NCBI GenBank assembly: GCA_902525075.1
Contig: CABZFV010000010.1
Span: 1-57,567 of the forward strand
Direction of reading: 5' to 3'
DNA: 57,567 nt
From: an uncultured Prochlorococcus sp.
GTDB lineage: Bacteria; Cyanobacteriota; Cyanobacteriia; PCC-6307; Cyanobiaceae
Shown here: in pieces, positions 35,303 to 46,200 of the stretch
How the letters are laid out: every line of letters starts with the position of its first letter
How positions within the stretch are numbered: the first letter of the stretch is position 1
Notes under the pieces: model-generated
Told to the model about the DNA's origin: nothing
The model's input: only the letters and a program-made list of their open reading frames with translations
Database searches by the model: none
Made by a program: the position numbers and the translations under genes

Positions 35303-35479
35303 ATTTTGTAAAATTGAGTACATATGGAATTATCCCTTTTTAAGGTAAAAAAAACAACTTTTTATCTCAAGTTGAACAATAGGAAAACAATTCTTAACTT
35401 ATGAAATAAAAAATTAAAATTTCTCTCTAAATTTACAGTTAAAAGTTAAAATGTTCTAATCATTAATAGGATTTCTAAA

Positions 35480-35596
35480 ATGCTTAGAACAATCGTAGTT
35501 TTTGCACCCATTATTGCTGCTTTAGCTTGGGTTATATTCAATATACAAAAACCAGCAAGAGAGCAATTCAATAGGGACTTCTTGGGCAAGGATTAA
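35480..35596 (+). CDS. psbY: Photosystem II protein PsbY-like
   Basis: 38 residues: [20 protein letters not shown], then [18 protein letters not shown]. One membrane helix near the N-terminus followed by a charged amphipathic tail is the form of cyanobacterial PsbY, a peripheral photosystem II subunit. Assigned by recall of the family pattern. trmFO starts 7 bp behind it. Confidence 0.72.
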
Positions 35597-35602
35597 TCCA
35601 AT

Positions 35603-37015
35603 TTGTTAGATAAAGAAGTAATAGTTATTGGTGCTGGTCTTGCAGGATCAGAAGCTGCTTGGCAAGTAGCAAATTCAGGTGTACCAGTCAAACTAGTCGA
35701 AATGAGACCTATCAAATCAACTCCGGCTCATCATACTGGTGAATTTGGAGAATTGGTTTGTAGTAATAGTTTTGGAGCTTTAAGTCCTGATAGAGCTGCA
35801 GGTTTATTACAAAAAGAACTTAGGATTTTTAAATCATTGATAGTTAAAACAGCAGATAAATTTGCTGTGCCAGCAGGAGGTGCTTTGGCGGTTGATAGAT
35901 CTAAATTTAGTATCGCTTTAACTGATGCTTTATCTAATCATCCTTTAATTGAAATTAAGAGATTTGAACAATTGGATCTCCCAGGCAAAGAAAATATAAC
36001 GATCCTAGCAACTGGTCCATTAACTGCCGATGAGTTGTCTTATAAAATTCAAGCTTTTACAGGTATAGATGCGTGTCATTTTTTTGATGCCGCAAGTCCT
36101 ATTATTTATGGAGATACTATTGACCAAGAGATTGTATTTAAAGCTAGTAGGTACGACAAAGGAGATCCGGCATATCTCAATTGCCCTATGTATGAAAATG
36201 ATTATATCAATTTCAGAAATGAACTAATAGAAGGAGAGCAAGCTAATTTAAAAGACTTTGAGAAAGAATCAGCTAATTTCTTTGAAGCTTGCTTACCAAT
36301 TGAAGAAATTGCTAGAAGAGGAGTTGATACAATGAGATACGGACCGTTGAAATCTATTGGTTTGTGGAATCCAAAATGGGGAGATTTATTTGATAGGGAA
36401 AATAGATTAAAAAAGCGACCTCATGCAGTTGTCCAATTAAGGAAAGAAGATTTAGAAGGGAAATTACTAAATATGGTGGGTTTTCAAACTAACCTCAAAT
36501 GGTCCGAGCAAAAAAGAATATTTAGGATGATTCCTGGCTTAGAAAAGGCTGAGTTTGTACGCTTTGGAGTAATGCATAGGAATACTTTTTTAGAATCTCC
36601 AAAATTGCTTTTACCGACATTACAATTTATGAAAAGGGAAAATCTTTTTGCTGCGGGTCAGATAACTGGGACGGAAGGTTATGCAGCGGCAGCTGCAGGG
36701 GGCTTGCTTGCAGGAATAAATGCATCACTATTAGCTAAGGGAAAAAAACCAGTAAGTTTTCCTAGTGAATCAATGATTGGTTCTTTAATGAATTTTATTA
36801 GTAACAAAAATCAAATATTGTCTAATCAAAAAAAAAATAAATTTCAACCAATGCCTGCCTCATTTGGTTTAGTTCCAGAACTAACTAAAAGAATAAAAGA
36901 TAAAAGATTAAGGTACAAAGCTTATCAAGAAAGATCTACAGAAGCCTTGAATGAGTTTAAAAATAAACTAGATTCTTGTTTTGATAAAGACCACTTACTT
37001 AGCAAAATTTACTAA
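35603..37015 (+). CDS. trmFO: Methylenetetrahydrofolate-tRNA-(uracil-5-)-methyltransferase
   Basis: 470 residues, TTG start. The FAD-binding [12 protein letters not shown] is at residues ~9-20, followed by [24 protein letters not shown] and [21 protein letters not shown], all diagnostic of TrmFO. It forms m5U54 in tRNA T loops with methylene-THF and FADH2. Full length. Confidence 0.95.
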   Translation: MLDKEVIVIGAGLAGSEAAWQVANSGVPVKLVEMRPIKSTPAHHTGEFGELVCSNSFGALSPDRAAGLLQKELRIFKSLIVKTADKFAVPAGGALAVDRSKFSIALTDALSNHPLIEIKRFEQLDLPGKENITILATGPLTADELSYKIQAFTGIDACHFFDAASPIIYGDTIDQEIVFKASRYDKGDPAYLNCPMYENDYINFRNELIEGEQANLKDFEKESANFFEACLPIEEIARRGVDTMRYGPLKSIGLWNPKWGDLFDRENRLKKRPHAVVQLRKEDLEGKLLNMVGFQTNLKWSEQKRIFRMIPGLEKAEFVRFGVMHRNTFLESPKLLLPTLQFMKRENLFAAGQITGTEGYAAAAAGGLLAGINASLLAKGKKPVSFPSESMIGSLMNFISNKNQILSNQKKNKFQPMPASFGLVPELTKRIKDKRLRYKAYQERSTEALNEFKNKLDSCFDKDHLLSKIY

Positions 37016-37039
37016 GATTAAATATTAAAGATCCAAAAA

Positions 37040-38584
37040 ATGGAATTAAATAAGAAAAATTTCGATGCAATTATTATTGGCTCAGGAATAGGAGGGTTAG
37101 TAACTGCTTCACAATTGGCGTCGAAAGGAGCTCAAGTATTAGTGCTTGAAAAATATATTATTCCAGGCGGGAGTGGAGGCTCTTTTAAGAGAAAAGGCTA
37201 TACCTTTGATGTAGGTGCTTCAATGATTTTTGGATTTGGAGAGAAAGGTTATACCAATTTATTAACTCGTGCTTTAAAAGATGTAAATGAAAAATGCGAG
37301 ACTATCCCCGATCCTGTTCAACTAGAATATCACTTACCGCATAACTTTAATATTTCTGTAGATAAAAATTATGAGCAATTTATAACCAAATTATCAGCTA
37401 GTTTCCCCATGGAAAAAAAAGGTATCAAGAAATTCTATGATACTTGTGCAAGTGTATTTAAATGTTTAGATTCAATGCCTCTTTTATCAATAGAGGATCC
37501 AAGTTATCTTTTTAAAGTTTTCTTTAAATCTCCATTATCCTGTTTAGGGTTAGCTAGATGGTTACCTGCAAATGCGGGAGATGTTGCAAGAAAGTTTATA
37601 AAAGATCCTGAACTTTTAAAATTTATCGATATCGAATGTTTTTGTTGGTCTGTAATGCCAGCGCTGAAAACCCCTATGATTAATGCGGGAATGGTATTTA
37701 CAGATAGGCATGCTGGAGGGATAAATTATCCAAAAGGGGGAGTTGGAACGATAGCAGAGAAGTTTGTTTCTGGAATTGAAAAATTAGGAGGAAAAGTTAG
37801 ATATAAAGCCAATGTGACTGAAATCCTCTTAAAGGATGAGAAAGCGGTGGGAGTTAAACTCTCAAATGGGGAAGAGATATATTCAAATATTATTGTATCC
37901 AACTCCACTAGATGGGATACATTTGGACTAAAAGATAAGACTAAAGGATTAATTTCTAACAAGTACGTGCCAAAAAGTGAATATAAGTGGTCAGAAACTT
38001 ATAAACCCTCACCTTCTTTTGTTTCGATTCACCTTGGAGTAGAAAAAAATCTAATATCCGATAATTTTAATTGTCATCATATAATCGTTGAAAATTGGGA
38101 TAAATTAGAAAGCGAAAAGGGAGTTATTTTTGTTTCTATACCTACTTTGCTTGACTCCTCTTTGGCTCCAGAAGGCAAACATATCGTGCATGCATTTACT
38201 CCTTCATCGATGAGTGAATGGGAAGGCCTTTCAAGGAAAGAATATTTGCAAAAGAAAGAAAAATATTTTTCTTTCCTTATTGAAAAAATATCAACTATTC
38301 TTCCCAATCTTGAACAAAATATTGATCACAAAGAAATTGGTACTCCCAAAACTCATAAAAAGTTTCTTGGAAGATATGAAGGTAGTTATGGGCCAATTCC
38401 AAGTAAAAAGTTGCTTGGACTTTTGCCAATGCCTTTCAATACTACAAAAATTCAAAACCTTTATTGTGTAGGGGATTCATGCTTCCCTGGCCAAGGCCTA
38501 AATGCAGTTGCTTTTAGTGGATACGCATGCGCTCATAAAATAGGTGCAAAGTTAAACATAAATAGTTTCAAATTGCCCGATTAA
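37040..38584 (+). CDS. crtH: Carotenoid (prolycopene) isomerase CrtH
   Basis: 514 residues. The dinucleotide-binding motif AIIIGSGIGGLVTASQLASKG is at ~10-30, followed by FDVGASMIFGFGEKG, and at the end YCVGDSCFPGQGLNAVAFSG, the CRTISO/CrtH pattern. It converts poly-cis-lycopene to all-trans-lycopene for carotene synthesis. Same strand as trmFO with a 24-bp gap. Confidence 0.9.
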   Translation: MELNKKNFDAIIIGSGIGGLVTASQLASKGAQVLVLEKYIIPGGSGGSFKRKGYTFDVGASMIFGFGEKGYTNLLTRALKDVNEKCETIPDPVQLEYHLPHNFNISVDKNYEQFITKLSASFPMEKKGIKKFYDTCASVFKCLDSMPLLSIEDPSYLFKVFFKSPLSCLGLARWLPANAGDVARKFIKDPELLKFIDIECFCWSVMPALKTPMINAGMVFTDRHAGGINYPKGGVGTIAEKFVSGIEKLGGKVRYKANVTEILLKDEKAVGVKLSNGEEIYSNIIVSNSTRWDTFGLKDKTKGLISNKYVPKSEYKWSETYKPSPSFVSIHLGVEKNLISDNFNCHHIIVENWDKLESEKGVIFVSIPTLLDSSLAPEGKHIVHAFTPSSMSEWEGLSRKEYLQKKEKYFSFLIEKISTILPNLEQNIDHKEIGTPKTHKKFLGRYEGSYGPIPSKKLLGLLPMPFNTTKIQNLYCVGDSCFPGQGLNAVAFSGYACAHKIGAKLNINSFKLPD

Positions 38585-38599
38585 AAGGATCCTTCTGAA

Positions 38600-39106
38600 A
38601 TGATAGAAAAATTTAAAACTCTTTTTTTTGTGAAAAGTTCGTTAATTTCCCTTTATTTAGCGCTTACAATACCTTTACCATTTATTTCAATCGAAAAATT
38701 AAAAATTCCCTCTATTATAATTTTTGCCTTTGGACTTTATTTGATAATCAATATCACTAGTGATTATGTAGAAACTTGCAGTAATAAAATATCATATAAA
38801 AGTAGCTTCATTTCTAAATTCTTAGGAAAAAAAAATTGGGAGATTTCTTGGAAAGATATTAAATTAATCAAATCTTTGCCAACTAGTCAGGGTAGTAAAG
38901 TTTATTACTTTAATACTTTTCAAGGTGATAATTTTCTTGTCCCACAAAGGGTGGAAAAATTTGAAAAATTTTTATTAATTGTTTCCAGTAATACTGGGCT
39001 TGATATTAAAGAAATATCTTACATATCTCCATTATGGACGTATAAATTACTGACATTTTTATCAGTTTTAATGATTATTGGTGAACTTTTTGCTTTTATA
39101 AATTAA
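38600..39106 (+). CDS. Hypothetical membrane protein
   Basis: 168 residues. Two hydrophobic helices near the N-terminus (~12-55) and one at the C-terminus (~148-167) flank a soluble beta-rich middle (NWEISWKDIKLIKSLPTSQG) that recalls PH-like bacterial domains. It follows crtH by 15 bp and overlaps the convergent response-regulator gene by 4 bp. Function unknown. Confidence 0.65.
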   Translation: MIEKFKTLFFVKSSLISLYLALTIPLPFISIEKLKIPSIIIFAFGLYLIINITSDYVETCSNKISYKSSFISKFLGKKNWEISWKDIKLIKSLPTSQGSKVYYFNTFQGDNFLVPQRVEKFEKFLLIVSSNTGLDIKEISYISPLWTYKLLTFLSVLMIIGELFAFIN

Positions 39107-39840
39107 ATATTATCAATACTGAATCTATAACCTTGTTGTCTAACAGTGGTTATTCCCCCACCTTCTCCCAATCCAGCCTGTTCTAATTTTCTCCGCAAAG
39201 TTAATACCTGAGTATCTACAGACCTAGGACCACCACTAAAGGGCGGCCAGGCCATCCTTAAGAGCTCTTGACGACTTCTTACCATTCCAGGGGGCATCAA
39301 AAGAGCGCAAAGCAGTGCAAACTCCCTAGGGCTTAATTCTACGGGCTTCTCGCTTAAAGTAACTTGTCTTAAAAGAAGATGAACCTCTAAAGGTCCAACC
39401 TCAACTTTTTCTTGTAATCCTATCCTTCCCCTTTTTAGGAGTGTTCTGCATCGTGCTGCAAGCTCTTCAAGTCCAAAAGGTTTTCTGAGAACATCATCTG
39501 CTCCTTCATCCAATAGATTTACTAATGCTTCAACACCTGATCTTGCCGTTAAAACTATTACTGAAGACCCCAGTTGTTGAGCTAGTCTCATTGCAGTATT
39601 CTGCTCAAGGATTTCTGCGCTAACCAATAAGTCAGGTGATTGTTCTCTGCATAAGTCAATAGCTTCTGCAGCTGTACCTACTGCTGCAGCTAAATGGCCA
39701 TCTTGGCGAAGCCTTTGCACAAGTACTGTTCTAAGTGTGGGGTGAGGTTCAACAACTAGAACTCTTGAGGGGGTTTGAGAGCTCGTAGGCAATTGTGAAG
39801 TGCCAGGAGTTGAAGCTAAGATTTGCTCAGTTGATTGCAT
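39103..39840 (-). CDS. OmpR-type response regulator lacking the phospho-acceptor Asp
   Basis: 245 residues: a short flexible start, receiver domain (~28-145) and winged-helix DNA-binding domain (~150-245; ELSPREFALLCALL, VDTQVLTLRRKLEQ, TTVRQQGYRF). In the receiver, the strand normally ending VLD reads PDLLVSAEIL, so the phospho-acceptor Asp is Ala, and the acidic pair is reduced to one Glu (VVEPHP). The Thr (VLTARS) and Lys (LRKPF) switch residues remain. It probably acts without phosphorylation, like NblR-type atypical regulators. Base composition is richer in GC than its neighbours, consistent with a strongly conserved gene. Confidence 0.88.
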   Translation of the reverse strand: MQSTEQILASTPGTSQLPTSSQTPSRVLVVEPHPTLRTVLVQRLRQDGHLAAAVGTAAEAIDLCREQSPDLLVSAEILEQNTAMRLAQQLGSSVIVLTARSGVEALVNLLDEGADDVLRKPFGLEELAARCRTLLKRGRIGLQEKVEVGPLEVHLLLRQVTLSEKPVELSPREFALLCALLMPPGMVRSRQELLRMAWPPFSGGPRSVDTQVLTLRRKLEQAGLGEGGGITTVRQQGYRFSIDNI

Positions 39841-39926
39841 TCTTAATTACTATTTGGCCGGGCAATTTTTGATCGTTCTTAATAAGGTATAACAAATGCA
39901 AAATAAAAATCAGAATTTTTCGAATT

Positions 39927-40196
39927 ATGACATCATTTGAAAACCCCAAAGCAATTCGTCATTTTCAGTCAATTTGCGATAGTTGCCAGGACTTAGTCAC
40001 TCGTTTTCATACGCCATCTGATCTTAAATTATATAGTGATGGTTATCTCCAAGCATTAAGGAATTGCAGTAGTTTAGAGCAAAAGGATCAAGAGAAATTA
40101 GAAAGATTAATTGAAAGATGGATTTTAGATCCGTCAAGTTTTATTGATCCAGATGGAGATGGAAATAAAGGTTTTTTTGATAAAAAAAGGATTTAA
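39927..40196 (+). CDS. Hypothetical protein
   Basis: 89 residues, helical (SFENPKAIRHFQSICDSCQD, LKLYSDGYLQALRNC), with a C-terminal acidic turn FIDPDGDGNKGFFD resembling a single EF-hand loop. Divergent from the response regulator. Function unknown. Confidence 0.7.
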   Translation: MTSFENPKAIRHFQSICDSCQDLVTRFHTPSDLKLYSDGYLQALRNCSSLEQKDQEKLERLIERWILDPSSFIDPDGDGNKGFFDKKRI

Positions 40197-40244
40197 AATA
40201 TTAATTTTTATTAATCAATACAGTATTTATACTCACTAATTGTC

Positions 40245-40568
40245 TTAAGACGCTAATTCAATTTCTATTTTTTCTTTAAGAGATCCAGAGTTGTACATCT
40301 CAACAAGAATATCTGATCCACCAAGAAATTCTCCTTTTAAGTAAACTTGAGGGATTGTTGGCCAATCTGAATATTCTTTTATGCCCTCTCTTATAGCGAA
40401 ATCACTTAAAACATCAAACGTACCGAATTCTACCCCTAAAGAATTTAGTATTTGCACTACATTGTTGGAAAAACCGCATTGAGGCATTAATTTTGTCCCT
40501 TTCATGAAAACCATCACCGGATTAGATTCAATCAGTTTTTGTATTTTATTTTTTGTTTGGTTGTCCAT
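40245..40568 (-). CDS. grxD: Monothiol glutaredoxin
   Basis: 107 residues with PQCGFSNN (CGFS active site, ~30-37), WPTIPQVYLKGEFLGGSDI (glutathione and cluster binding). CGFS glutaredoxins carry and deliver [2Fe-2S] clusters. The partner BolA is encoded 3 bp upstream in the same operon, a well-known pairing. Confidence 0.95.
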   Translation of the reverse strand: MDNQTKNKIQKLIESNPVMVFMKGTKLMPQCGFSNNVVQILNSLGVEFGTFDVLSDFAIREGIKEYSDWPTIPQVYLKGEFLGGSDILVEMYNSGSLKEKIEIELAS

Positions 40569-40571
40569 AAT

Positions 40572-40802
40572 TCAATTTGGAGTTTCTGTTTTTAATGCCA
40601 GTGCATGGATAGCCTCTGAAGCTAATTCTTCTTTCAAAGCAGAATATACTAGCTGGTGTTGTTTAACTAATGATAATCCATTGAATTCAGATGCAATTAC
40701 AGTTACTTGCAAATGATCATTTCCCTTAAGGTTTTCAACAAAAACTTGGGAACTTGGGATTTTTTTAGTTATTAATTTAATAACTTCTGATTTAGTAATC
40801 AT
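40572..40802 (-). CDS. bolA: BolA-family protein
   Basis: 76 residues; the helix-turn HLQVTVIASEFNGLSLVKQHQLVY and LASEAIHALALKTETP show the BolA fold with the His used with CGFS glutaredoxin for cluster binding. Translated just before grxD. Confidence 0.92.
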   Translation of the reverse strand: MITKSEVIKLITKKIPSSQVFVENLKGNDHLQVTVIASEFNGLSLVKQHQLVYSALKEELASEAIHALALKTETPN

Positions 40803-40815
40803 AATAAAATTTTAA

Positions 40816-41343
40816 TTAACCTTTGTATTTTGTTTCAACGAATCCTAGTTGGATCAATCTTTCATAAGCTTCTTTACCTTCAGGGCTATTAGGTGTCATT
40901 ATTCTAATTGTTTCAACAAGTAACGGTACTGCAACCTCAGGCTTTTCAGCTTTTATATACAAAGAGGCTAATCTCTCATTTGATTCTGCCAAAATTTGTA
41001 ATGTTTGCTTACCTTTCCTTTGCATTTCATTTGGTATTCTCGCATCAATTCCTTTGAAAGATGAATTTAGATCAGAATAAAAAGACGCAAGTTGTTTCGC
41101 TAATTTTCTAGCGTCTAAATAAAAATCCTTAGCTTTTTCAAAATCCCCGTTTTTAATATATTTATCACCTTCTTTTATAAAATATTCAACGTTTGAGATG
41201 GAAAGCTTTTTACTCTCATCTGAGAGGACTCTGAAGTCTTCTGGATTCTTTATTTCTGCATGAACTTCATTTTGGTAAGGAACATTTCCAAAAAATATAA
41301 ATAAAATTGGTATTAATTTTAAGAATTTCATTTTCTTTTTCAA
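40816..41343 (-). CDS. Exported TPR-like protein
   Basis: 175 residues. The N-terminal hydrophobic segment FLKLIPILFIFFGNVPYQNE is a likely signal peptide or anchor. The rest is helical with TPR-like units (YIKNGDFEKAKDFYLDARKL; YIKAEKPEVAVPLLVETIR). It is 13 bp upstream of bolA on the same strand. Likely periplasmic or thylakoid-lumen; function unknown. Confidence 0.65.
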   Translation of the reverse strand: MKKKMKFLKLIPILFIFFGNVPYQNEVHAEIKNPEDFRVLSDESKKLSISNVEYFIKEGDKYIKNGDFEKAKDFYLDARKLAKQLASFYSDLNSSFKGIDARIPNEMQRKGKQTLQILAESNERLASLYIKAEKPEVAVPLLVETIRIMTPNSPEGKEAYERLIQLGFVETKYKG

Positions 41344-41374
41344 TTATTAAAATTTATAGTAACTTATTGCAGAT

Positions 41375-42049
41375 TCATCTACCTACATTTTTTAATGCTT
41401 TTTCTTCCTCTTGAGTCATTTTTTGATGTAGAAGTATATTAAAGTCCTTGATAGTCAAGTTTGAGTAATCATTAATTGGTATTGGTTTTCCAAAGGATAA
41501 ACAAAATTCGCCCCTAAAGTTTGGAGGTATTTTGCTGTAAGCAATTCCAATTGGAATTATAGTAATAGAGGTCGTTTTTTTGGTAGCTAATCTAGCTAAT
41601 CTATATAGTCCTTCTTTGAGAACTAATTTTTTCCCATACCTATTAATCTTTCCTTCGGGGAAAACAACTAGTTGTTCTCCTTTTTCTATAAGATCTATCG
41701 TATATCTTAAAGCTGAGAGAGATGGCGATAATTGATTTATTGAAAAACATCCAAGTCTTTTTAAAAACCAACCTTGTATTCCTCTCATTTCTGATTTAGT
41801 AACCATAAATCTACAATCCTTTTTTGTTACCCTTCTACCCATTGCCATTGTGAGTATTAAGCCGTCCCATCTTGATCTGTGGGTTGGAGCCAAAATGATA
41901 GAGGAATTTATGGGAATCGAAAAACCATTTTTTAATATTTTCTTTTTTCTAAAAAAGAATCTCAAAACTACGTCCTGAGTAATGAACATTGCAATAAATC
42001 CCAATACAGGGTTGATCTTACGCCAAATATTTAAGGAATTCTTCTTCAA
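41375..42049 (-). CDS. 1-acyl-glycerol-3-phosphate acyltransferase-like protein
   Basis: 224 residues. The HX4D motif is HRSRWD, followed by a substrate-binding motif FPEGKINR and IIPIGIAYSKIPP, the PlsC order. It should acylate lysophosphatidate at the membrane. The exact substrate is not certain, as cyanobacteria have several PlsC paralogues. Divergent from pdxJ. Confidence 0.85.
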   Translation of the reverse strand: MKKNSLNIWRKINPVLGFIAMFITQDVVLRFFFRKKKILKNGFSIPINSSIILAPTHRSRWDGLILTMAMGRRVTKKDCRFMVTKSEMRGIQGWFLKRLGCFSINQLSPSLSALRYTIDLIEKGEQLVVFPEGKINRYGKKLVLKEGLYRLARLATKKTTSITIIPIGIAYSKIPPNFRGEFCLSFGKPIPINDYSNLTIKDFNILLHQKMTQEEEKALKNVGR

Positions 42050-42149
42050 GTTCTATTTACTATATATTAATAATTTAAGTGTTTGCCTTTTTTTATTAGC
42101 TATTATTGGGCGGTTACTAGATTGTCTAGAAACTAAGATTTTCAAAATT

Positions 42150-42866
42150 ATGGCTACTTTAGGAGTAAACATTGATCATATTGCAAATGTAAGGCAAGCA
42201 AGGAAAACTGTCGAGCCTGACCCTGTGCAATTTGCTTTTTTAGCTGAATTAGGAGGGGCAGATTCTATAACAGTGCATCTAAGAGAAGATAGAAGACATA
42301 TACAAGATAGGGACGTATTCCTTCTAAAAGAGACTATAAAAACAAAACTCAATTTAGAGATGGCTGCTACAGAAGAAATGTTAGAAATTGCCAAAAAAAT
42401 TCTTCCTGATTATGTAACGCTTGTACCCGAGAAAAGAGAAGAAGTTACTACTGAAGGCGGGTTGGATTTAAAAAGTAATGTTCAATACCTTAAGAAGGCT
42501 GTTGGGAATTTAAAGGATTCAAACATAGAAGTAAGTGCATTTATCGATCCTCTTGGTGAACAGATAAATTATTCCAAAGAAATAGGCTTTGATTTTATAG
42601 AATTACATACTGGAAAATATGCTGAACTATCGGGATTTGAACAACATAAAGAGCTCCAAAGGATTATAGAGTCTACACATTTAGCAAATGACCTTGGATT
42701 AGTTGTAAATGCTGGTCATGGCCTTAACTATAATAATGTTAAAAAAATTGCATCAATTAACAATATGAACGAGCTAAACATAGGTCATAGTATTGTTGCA
42801 AGGGCTTTAGCGATAGGATTAGAAAAGTCTGTACGTGAAATGAAGTCCCTTATTACATTAAATTAA
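42150..42866 (+). CDS. pdxJ: Pyridoxine 5'-phosphate synthase
   Basis: 238 residues from the ATG at 42150 (MATLGVNIDHIANVRQARKT), the standard family start. An upstream in-frame extension is hydrophobic and not family-like. Signatures are PDPVQFAFLAELGGADSIT, HLREDRRHIQD, TLVPEKREEVTTEGGLD and NIGHSIVARAL. It condenses 1-deoxyxylulose-5-phosphate with 3-amino-2-oxopropyl phosphate to make vitamin B6. Confidence 0.96.
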   Translation: MATLGVNIDHIANVRQARKTVEPDPVQFAFLAELGGADSITVHLREDRRHIQDRDVFLLKETIKTKLNLEMAATEEMLEIAKKILPDYVTLVPEKREEVTTEGGLDLKSNVQYLKKAVGNLKDSNIEVSAFIDPLGEQINYSKEIGFDFIELHTGKYAELSGFEQHKELQRIIESTHLANDLGLVVNAGHGLNYNNVKKIASINNMNELNIGHSIVARALAIGLEKSVREMKSLITLN

Positions 42867-42874
42867 ATTTCAAA

Positions 42875-43192
42875 ATGACAACATATTTTTTCGTCGCCGC
42901 AAGTGAAAAGTTTTTAACTGTTGAAGAACCAATTGAGGAGATTTTGAAAGAAAGGATTAGGAATTATAAAGAAAATAATAGAGAAATAGATTTTTGGCTT
43001 TTAAAAAATCCATCATTTTTGCAAACTACCCAATTTGTTGATCTAAAAGCAAAGATTCCATCCCCTCCTGCAGCTATTTTATCGACGGATAAAAAATTTA
43101 TAACTTTCTTAAAGCTGCGTTTAGAGTTTGTTGCTGTTGGGGAATTCGAATGTCCTAATGCAGAAATAATTGATCCATTTAAAGTTGAGTAA
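42875..43192 (+). CDS. DUF2488 / MgPME-cyclase complex family protein
   Basis: 105 residues: MTTYFFVAASEKFLTVEEPI ... FWLLKNPSFL ... LRLEFVAVGEFECPN. This matches the cyanobacterial/chloroplast family annotated as part of the Mg-protoporphyrin monomethyl-ester cyclase complex. Its role in chlorophyll synthesis is from family annotation. It follows pdxJ by 8 bp. Confidence 0.75.
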   Translation: MTTYFFVAASEKFLTVEEPIEEILKERIRNYKENNREIDFWLLKNPSFLQTTQFVDLKAKIPSPPAAILSTDKKFITFLKLRLEFVAVGEFECPNAEIIDPFKVE

Positions 43193-43209
43193 TATAACCA
43201 TCTAGTAAA

Positions 43210-46200
43210 TTGCTCAATCTTTATAAGTCAAATAAAATTGAAGTAATTAGTGAGCTGTTAGCAGAGGAATTAAAAATATGTCCTCCGCCTATAAATGAGA
43301 AATTAGAAATAGTAGTTCCCAATTACTTTTTGGGGAATTGGTTACGTGAACAAATAACTATAAAAAACAAAATAAGTGCTCTTTATGAATTAAAGACAAT
43401 ATCAACGTATACCGAGTCTTTATTGACAAATTTTTTCCCTGCAATTGATATGAGCGCATGGAATTTTGAGTCAATTAAATGGGGCATTATCGATTCCTTG
43501 GAAGAATTAAATAGCTTTAAAGAATCATTTCCGCTTAGAAATTGGATTAATAAATATTTGGATAACAAAAAGACAATTGATGGTGACATATATAATCTGA
43601 CAAAAAAGATCACGAATAATTTTATTGATTATCTCATTTTTAGACCTGAAATGATTGATCAATGGAATAGATATGAAATTAATTCATCTAATCTATTTAA
43701 GAATTTAAACTCAGATCAATTTTGGCAACCTATTTTATATAAATTATTACAGGAAAAGATATCTGAAAAGCCATCATGTTTATACATGATTGAAGTAATA
43801 AAGAATTTAAGAAAAATTAAAAAAGTTCAATTTCAAGTACCAAATCAAATTTATATTTTTTCAGATAATAACTTATCTAAATTACATATTAATTTTTATT
43901 CAGAACTTTCAAAATTTATTAAGGTAAATTTGTATTTATTATCTCCTGGAGAAGATTTATGGAATAGAATAAATTGTCTTGAAGGTGAGTTGGAATTTGA
44001 TGACAATGAAAGTAAATTGAATTTAAATAATACAAATTTAGAGAAAATATTTGGTAAATTTGGAGCAAACTTTCAGAAGTTAATTGATGAAAATATTTAT
44101 ACCGAAGGTATAAATTTAAAAAATAATCTTATTTATCTCGATCCAACAACTAATTTTCATAATAAGAAAGATATTCCTCTTCTTAATCAAATACAAAAAA
44201 GACTAATTGATAATAATAGCGTTGATTTTATAGTAAATGAAAGGGATGATTCAATATTACTTTGCGAGCATTTTAATCAGAATAGTCAATTTGAATATTT
44301 AAGAAATAAAATTATAGAAATAATAAATTCTTGCGAGAATATTAAATATAGTGATATTGCTGTTTTATCTCCACAAACTAATTTAATTAAACCTTATCTA
44401 AGGTACATCTTTAATAATGAGTTAATTAATGGTGAAAAGATACCTTATTTTTTTATTGACGAGGATAATCATGACTCTTTAGGTATTTATGAATTTCTAA
44501 TTGACCTCACTGAAATAGCAAGTGAAAAAATTACACTTGAAAGAATAGATTATATTCTTTCGAAAAAAGTAACTCAGAACATTTTTGATTTTAATATTAC
44601 AGAGAAGGATGAAATTATATTCTTACTTACCCAAGCCGGGTTTCATTGGGGATTAGATGATAAAGAAAGATTAGGTGAAGATAAAAACACTCTAGATTGG
44701 TGTATAAATAGAATTACTTTAGGCTTAATTTATGACAAAGAAGTAAATTTAAGTACTTTTAATATAAAACCATTTAGCTATAAAAATATAAGTTTGGATT
44801 TGAATAAATGGGTTAAAATATTAATTCATTTAAAAAAATATATTAATTTGATAAGGGGATCTTTTTCTTACTCGAATTGGGTTGAAAAGATAAAGTTTAT
44901 ATTAAAAAGTATTGCTGTTTCTAATGCAAATTTCAATTTAGAAATAAGTGAAATAAATAGAATTCTTGATAATCACGCAATACCTTTAATACCTGATGAT
45001 CTTATCTTATTAAAAGTTTTTAGAGAAATATTAATTTCTTGCATAAATAAAGCTAAATATCAAAGCAAATCACGAGTCAACAAGATCCTAATAAGTGATA
45101 TTGAGAATTCAAGGCACATTCCACATAAGGTTATCTTCCTAATAGATATGAATAGTGTTAATTATCCAAAATTACCAAAGACTGAAAACATTAATTTATT
45201 AAAAAACAAATATCATTTGGGTGATCCATCTGTTTTTGAAAGAGAGAAATATGCATTTCTGGAGTTGTTAATTGCCTGCAGAGAAAAATTTGTAGTTTCT
45301 TGGGTAAAAAATGATAAAGACAATAAAAAATTAGATGTTTCTTTTCCTATAAAAGAGTTGATTTCTTTTTTTGATAGTTTTTTAAACCAAAGCCAAAGAG
45401 AACTAATAATTAAAGATTCTGATTTAAATAAAAATGAAATAATTGATCTTGATAAATCTAAGATTGTTAAAAGTAATTATTCTTTAATAAAAGATATAAA
45501 TTGGTATGAACAAAAATCTGATATTAAAAATTACAAATTATCAGAATTGATTTATTGGTTCAAGACTCCACAAAAATATTGGCTTAATAAAAACAATATT
45601 TCTCCTAAGGAAATATTTATTCATCATCCAGACGAGGAGTATGTAAGCAATCTGCAAAAGTCGCAACTTATTACAAAAATAATCCAGCAAGTAGAAATTG
45701 ATAATCATAATATTATCGATGATTTAAATAAATTAAATATTAATGATCAATTGGCTGAAAATGGTATTATTATCCCCAAAAATAGTATTTTTACAAAAGA
45801 AAAAGAAATCAAAGACTTATTAAGCAGTCTATCTGCAAGTTTGAGTCAACATGAGAAGATTAATAAAATCTATGTTAAGTTAAATGCGAATAAAGAAGAA
45901 TATTTAATCGCTGATGACACCGTAATTGAATTAATTCATGCGAAGTTAAGTTTAAGTCGTTTGACTGAGGCTTGGATAAAATTACTCTTTATTTCTTCTT
46001 TAAAGAGTAATATAAAAAAGACTAAAGTAATTTTTAGATCAGAAAATAATTATAAATCGCAAATTATTCAATCTCCGGGAGCAACTAAATCAAATCTAAT
46101 TTTGGAGGAGTATATAAATATTTTTAAAAATTATTCTGAAAAATGTTTACCTCTTCCTCCAGAAAGTGCTTATAAATATGTAGAAGCAAAAATAAAATCA

